Below are positions 61,284 to 64,000 of a stretch of DNA of 64,000 nucleotides, piece after piece (positions within the stretch are counted from its first letter, which is position 1; each line of letters starts with the position of its first letter). The stretch is from Cohnella endophytica. GTDB taxonomy: Bacteria; Bacillota; Bacilli; Paenibacillales; Paenibacillaceae. The translations under genes and the position numbers were made by a program. The stretch spans positions 248,001-312,000 of the forward strand of contig NZ_RBZM01000006.1 of NCBI RefSeq assembly GCF_003628305.1, written 5' to 3'. A model generated the notes under the pieces. That model saw nothing but the letters and a program-made list of their open reading frames with translations. It was not told the DNA's origin and ran no database searches.

Positions 61284-62096
61284 GTGAGGGTCAACATTAG
61301 CGAAAAAACGATCAGAACAAGCATGCTCGTTGCCGGCGCTATCGTTCTCTCGTTCGCGTTGTACAAAATCGGCGCCTACGAGAAGGACAGTTACGTGAGC
61401 AAGAAAACATACGCCGATCTTAGGGATGTTTATTATGAGCAATCGCTCGATCGGGTCGCTTATCCATCCGCGTTGAATGCGAAAGCGGGTGCCCTTACCG
61501 GGCTACCAACTCCCGTTCATAAGGCGAAACCGGAGTTTAACGCGAAATTCTCCGATCTGGTCAAGGTAAACGAGGATATCGTCGGTTGGGTTAAGATCGA
61601 GGGAACGAGAATCGACTATCCCGTCGCGCAAGGAGAAGACAACGAGTTTTACTTGAACAACGATATTAATAGGAAAAGCAATGTAGCGGGCAGCATTTTC
61701 ATGGATTACCGGAACGAACTAGGAGGAGAAAACCGCAACGTCATTTTGTACGGCCACGACATGAAAAATAAAACGATGTTCGCCGATCTGGTCAGCTACG
61801 AGAGCAGGTGGAATTTCGAAAATAAGGCGACGATCGAATTCGATACCCTTTACGGTGACGGCAAATGGGTCATTTTCTCCGCGTATACGACGGATATCTC
61901 GTTCGATTATCTCCGTACGGACTTCCAGTCGGACGAGGACTATCAACTATTCCTAGACACGATAAAAGCGAAATCGTTGCACCGTTCCGATGTTCAGGTT
62001 TCAGCGAAGGATTCGATCCTGACGTTATCGACTTGTTCGTCGGCATACAAGGACGCCCGTTTCGTCGTTCACGCCAAACGATTGGATCCGAATTAA
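61284..62096 (+). CDS. srtB: Class B sortase
   Basis: 270 residues from a GTG. N-terminal membrane anchor (about 11-30), stalk, then the sortase beta-barrel with His158 (ILYGHDM), catalytic Cys251 in TLSTCSSA and Arg259 (DARFVVHAKR). TLSTC plus the long helix before it are characteristic of class B. The enzyme cleaves between Thr and Gly of its sorting motif and joins the protein to peptidoglycan; the NPATG protein just upstream is the obvious substrate. Confidence 0.93.
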   Translation: MRVNISEKTIRTSMLVAGAIVLSFALYKIGAYEKDSYVSKKTYADLRDVYYEQSLDRVAYPSALNAKAGALTGLPTPVHKAKPEFNAKFSDLVKVNEDIVGWVKIEGTRIDYPVAQGEDNEFYLNNDINRKSNVAGSIFMDYRNELGGENRNVILYGHDMKNKTMFADLVSYESRWNFENKATIEFDTLYGDGKWVIFSAYTTDISFDYLRTDFQSDEDYQLFLDTIKAKSLHRSDVQVSAKDSILTLSTCSSAYKDARFVVHAKRLDPN

Positions 62097-62149
62097 GGGG
62101 AACCAGCAGTCGATTCAACATAAATAGAAAAACAGAGAGTGGTGCGGAG

Positions 62150-63154
62150 TTGAGTTACATCTCGGTCGAGGGCTTAACCAAGAGGTTTAAGAGACAGGTT
62201 CGCAGAACGGGATCGATGGGCGCGTTCAAGGATTTCGTGGCTCCGCGCTACGAGCAGAAGGATGCCGTTAACGAGGTTAGCTTCTCCATCGACAAAGGGG
62301 AAATCGTCGGGTATATCGGTCCGAACGGCGCCGGGAAGTCCACGACGATCAAGATGATGGTCGGCATTCTCGTCCCGACGTCCGGAACGGTGACAATCGG
62401 AGGGCTCGTCCCCTTCGAGAATAGATTGGAGAACTCCCGCAGAATCGGCGTCGTTTTCGGTCAACGAACGCAGCTGTGGTGGGACATTCCCGTCATCGAG
62501 ACCTACAAGCTGATGCAATACATTTACAAAATTCCGAAGGTAAGGTTCGAGCATAACATTCGCCAATTCGCGGACATCCTCGGCATCGACGAATTCGTGA
62601 ACACGCCGGTCAGACAACTTAGTCTCGGACAACGAATGCGGGCGGACTTGTGCGCGGCGTTGCTGCACGACCCGGAAATCATCTATTTGGACGAACCGAC
62701 GATCGGGCTCGACGTCGACGTCAAGGAGCGCGTGCGCGGCTTCATCAAGGAAGTAAACCGATCGCGGGAGACGACGGTCATCCTAACGACCCACGACACG
62801 TCGGATCTCGACAAGCTTTGCTCGCGGGTTATGGTTATCGATCAAGGGACGCTCATGTACGACGGGGACCTCGATTACTTAAAGAAGAACTATTCCGGGC
62901 ACGACATCCTGACCGTCGAGACGGAGAACGAGCTTCCCGACGGCTTATTAGCAGGGCGATTCGGCGACGCGTTCACTCGCGAAGGGCGCAAATGCCACGT
63001 CCGCGTCTCGCCCGAAACGGACAGCTCTGCGGAATGCATCGCTTGGTTCCTCGGCAGCGCGACCGTCAAAGACATTCAAATCCGCCAGACGGAGATCGAC
63101 GAGGTCATCCGCAACCTCTACGGCTCCTTCAAGGAAACCGAACGGGGGTCTTAA
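62150..63154 (+). CDS. ABC-2 type exporter ATPase
   Basis: 334 residues from a TTG at 62150 (AGAGAGTGG upstream), chosen because the open frame upstream lies inside the sortase gene. Walker A GPNGAGKST (57-65), signature LSLGQRMR, Walker B IIYLDEPTIGLD, and switch His in TTHDTSD. The extra C-terminal part (about 235-334) and the QRTQLWWDIP stretch match the subfamily that works with two DUF990-type permeases. Likely exports a lipid-linked or hydrophobic compound; unknown. Confidence 0.92.
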   Translation: MSYISVEGLTKRFKRQVRRTGSMGAFKDFVAPRYEQKDAVNEVSFSIDKGEIVGYIGPNGAGKSTTIKMMVGILVPTSGTVTIGGLVPFENRLENSRRIGVVFGQRTQLWWDIPVIETYKLMQYIYKIPKVRFEHNIRQFADILGIDEFVNTPVRQLSLGQRMRADLCAALLHDPEIIYLDEPTIGLDVDVKERVRGFIKEVNRSRETTVILTTHDTSDLDKLCSRVMVIDQGTLMYDGDLDYLKKNYSGHDILTVETENELPDGLLAGRFGDAFTREGRKCHVRVSPETDSSAECIAWFLGSATVKDIQIRQTEIDEVIRNLYGSFKETERGS

Positions 63155-63158
63155 TCGC

Positions 63159-63959
63159 ATGAGACTATACCGGGCCGTACTCCTTCGGTCTTTCCAGAGC
63201 AACACGGCTTATCGGGCGGAGACGGTCATGAAGTTCTTTTTCAGCCTATTGCAAATTCTTATCCAGACTTCGATATGGATTGCGCTATACGGAAGAGACA
63301 ACGTCCATTCGTCTTCCGTCGGCGACGTTTCCCTCCGGGAAATGCTGACTTATACAATTCTCGGCATCTGCGTTCAAATCGTCGTCGGCAACGACATTAT
63401 CTGGCGTCTCGGCTCCAAGATCCAGTCCGGGGAAATCGCGTCGGACTTGATTAAGCCGATCCCTTTCGCGAGATTCATGTTCGCGGAATCCGGCGGCCAG
63501 ACGTTGTTTCGGATTGTATTCGAGATGGTCCCGATCGTGGCGTTCGGTTTCTTCGCTTACGGTCTGCTTTTTCCGTCAGCCGCGGACCTGGGACTGTTCC
63601 TTCTCTGCCTGTTGAACGGAATCGCGCTGTATTACTTAATGTCCTTCATCGTCGGACTGTTCGCTTTCTGGTATATGGTGTATTGGCACTCGGGCTCCTT
63701 GTTTCACGTCGTCATGTCCTTATTCTCGGGATCGATGCTTCCGTTATGGTTTTTCCCGGAATCGTTCATTCGGGTCGCGCAGTTTTTGCCTTTCCAGCTC
63801 GTGTTCTATGGTCCGATTTCCGTGTTCGTCGGCAAGACTACGTTCCTCGAAACGCTCCGGCTCGTCGGCATGCAGTTCGTCTGGATCGCAATTTTGAGCT
63901 TCGGGCTCAAATGGGTCTGGTCGAAAGCTTGGCGCAAGCTCGTTATTCAAGGAGGCTAA
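63159..63959 (+). CDS. ABC-2 exporter permease 1
   Basis: 266 residues with six hydrophobic segments; begins RAVLLRSFQSNTAYRAETVM and contains the SGEIASDLIKPIPFA loop typical of the ABC-2 subunits encoded beside such ATPases. It follows the ATPase gene by four bases and precedes a second permease gene by one. Confidence 0.88.
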   Translation: MRLYRAVLLRSFQSNTAYRAETVMKFFFSLLQILIQTSIWIALYGRDNVHSSSVGDVSLREMLTYTILGICVQIVVGNDIIWRLGSKIQSGEIASDLIKPIPFARFMFAESGGQTLFRIVFEMVPIVAFGFFAYGLLFPSAADLGLFLLCLLNGIALYYLMSFIVGLFAFWYMVYWHSGSLFHVVMSLFSGSMLPLWFFPESFIRVAQFLPFQLVFYGPISVFVGKTTFLETLRLVGMQFVWIAILSFGLKWVWSKAWRKLVIQGG

Positions 63960-63960
63960 C

Positions 63961-64000
63961 ATGCACGGCATTCGATTGTATTTGCGTTTTGTAATCATCT
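63961..64000 (+). CDS. ABC-2 exporter permease 2 (5' end only)
   Basis: ATG 63961 after GGAGGC; MHGIRLYLRFVII is visible before the window ends. Position and start match the second permease of ATPase-permease-permease operons. Confidence 0.7.
   Translation, partial: MHGIRLYLRFVII

Noticed and set aside
61865-62149. 95-residue N-terminal extension of the ABC-2 ATPase
   Set aside because: It lies in a different frame within the sortase gene and has no ABC similarity.

Overview
The window looks like chromosome from a Gram-positive, moderately GC-rich, glycan-degrading member of the Paenibacillaceae (Paenibacillus or Cohnella type). Evidence: strong AGGAGG ribosome sites with frequent GTG/TTG starts, many two-component systems of YesM/YesN and LytS type, AraC regulators beside glycosidases, a bacillithiol-disulfide reductase (YpdA/Bdr), lipoproteins with lipoboxes, and a class B sortase. 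I see no rRNA, tRNA, insertion sequence, prophage or CRISPR array. The species assignment is inference.

Layout. 1-2.7 kb: 5' part of a hybrid histidine kinase. 2.8-5.9 kb: LacI regulator, ThuA-like protein and Gfo/Idh/MocA dehydrogenase, with a promoter and a palindromic operator over its -10. 6-10.3 kb: EamA transporter, two tandem-repeat arrays, then a divergent AraC / GH4 alpha-galactosidase pair. 10.4-11.1 kb: preQ1-I riboswitch with a terminator platform, and queF. 11.1-13.7 kb: NarL-type two-component system. 13.9-21 kb: BNR lipoprotein, ypdA, padR with a divergent DHA2 exporter, a second preQ1-I riboswitch (translational type) before a queuosine-precursor transporter, and a fosmidomycin-resistance-like MFS protein. 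21-25.3 kb: repeat array, MacB-like ABC exporter, divergent secreted protein, catE-like dioxygenase. 25.4-32.6 kb: LD-carboxypeptidase, LemA/YgcG pair, a double-kinase hybrid sensor with a SARP-type response regulator, orphan CheY.

32.6-60.2 kb is a glycan-use region: AraC / GH127 beta-L-arabinofuranosidase, a sugar ABC importer, AraC / GH78 alpha-L-rhamnosidase, GH2 hydrolase with a divergent ArsR-type regulator, an SDR epimerase/dehydrogenase, YesN/YesM, a large repeat array, GH38 alpha-mannosidase, and a secreted GH71/99-like enzyme carrying two CBM6 modules. 60.5-64 kb: a CBM6 protein with an NPATG sorting signal, its class B sortase, and the start of an ABC-2 exporter operon.

Three results stand out. 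(1) The ArsR-type regulator at 48.4 kb carries a C-terminal module that by eye is homologous to the C-terminal module of the divergently transcribed GH2 enzyme, so enzyme and regulator may recognise the same ligand. (2) All tandem-repeat arrays have a 51-52 bp period (about five helical turns), mostly contain about 21-bp dyads of the form TAGT...ACTA, and every one lies between convergent genes. (3) A sortase plus CBM6 substrate beside a secreted CBM6 glycosidase suggests a wall-anchored glycan-capture system.
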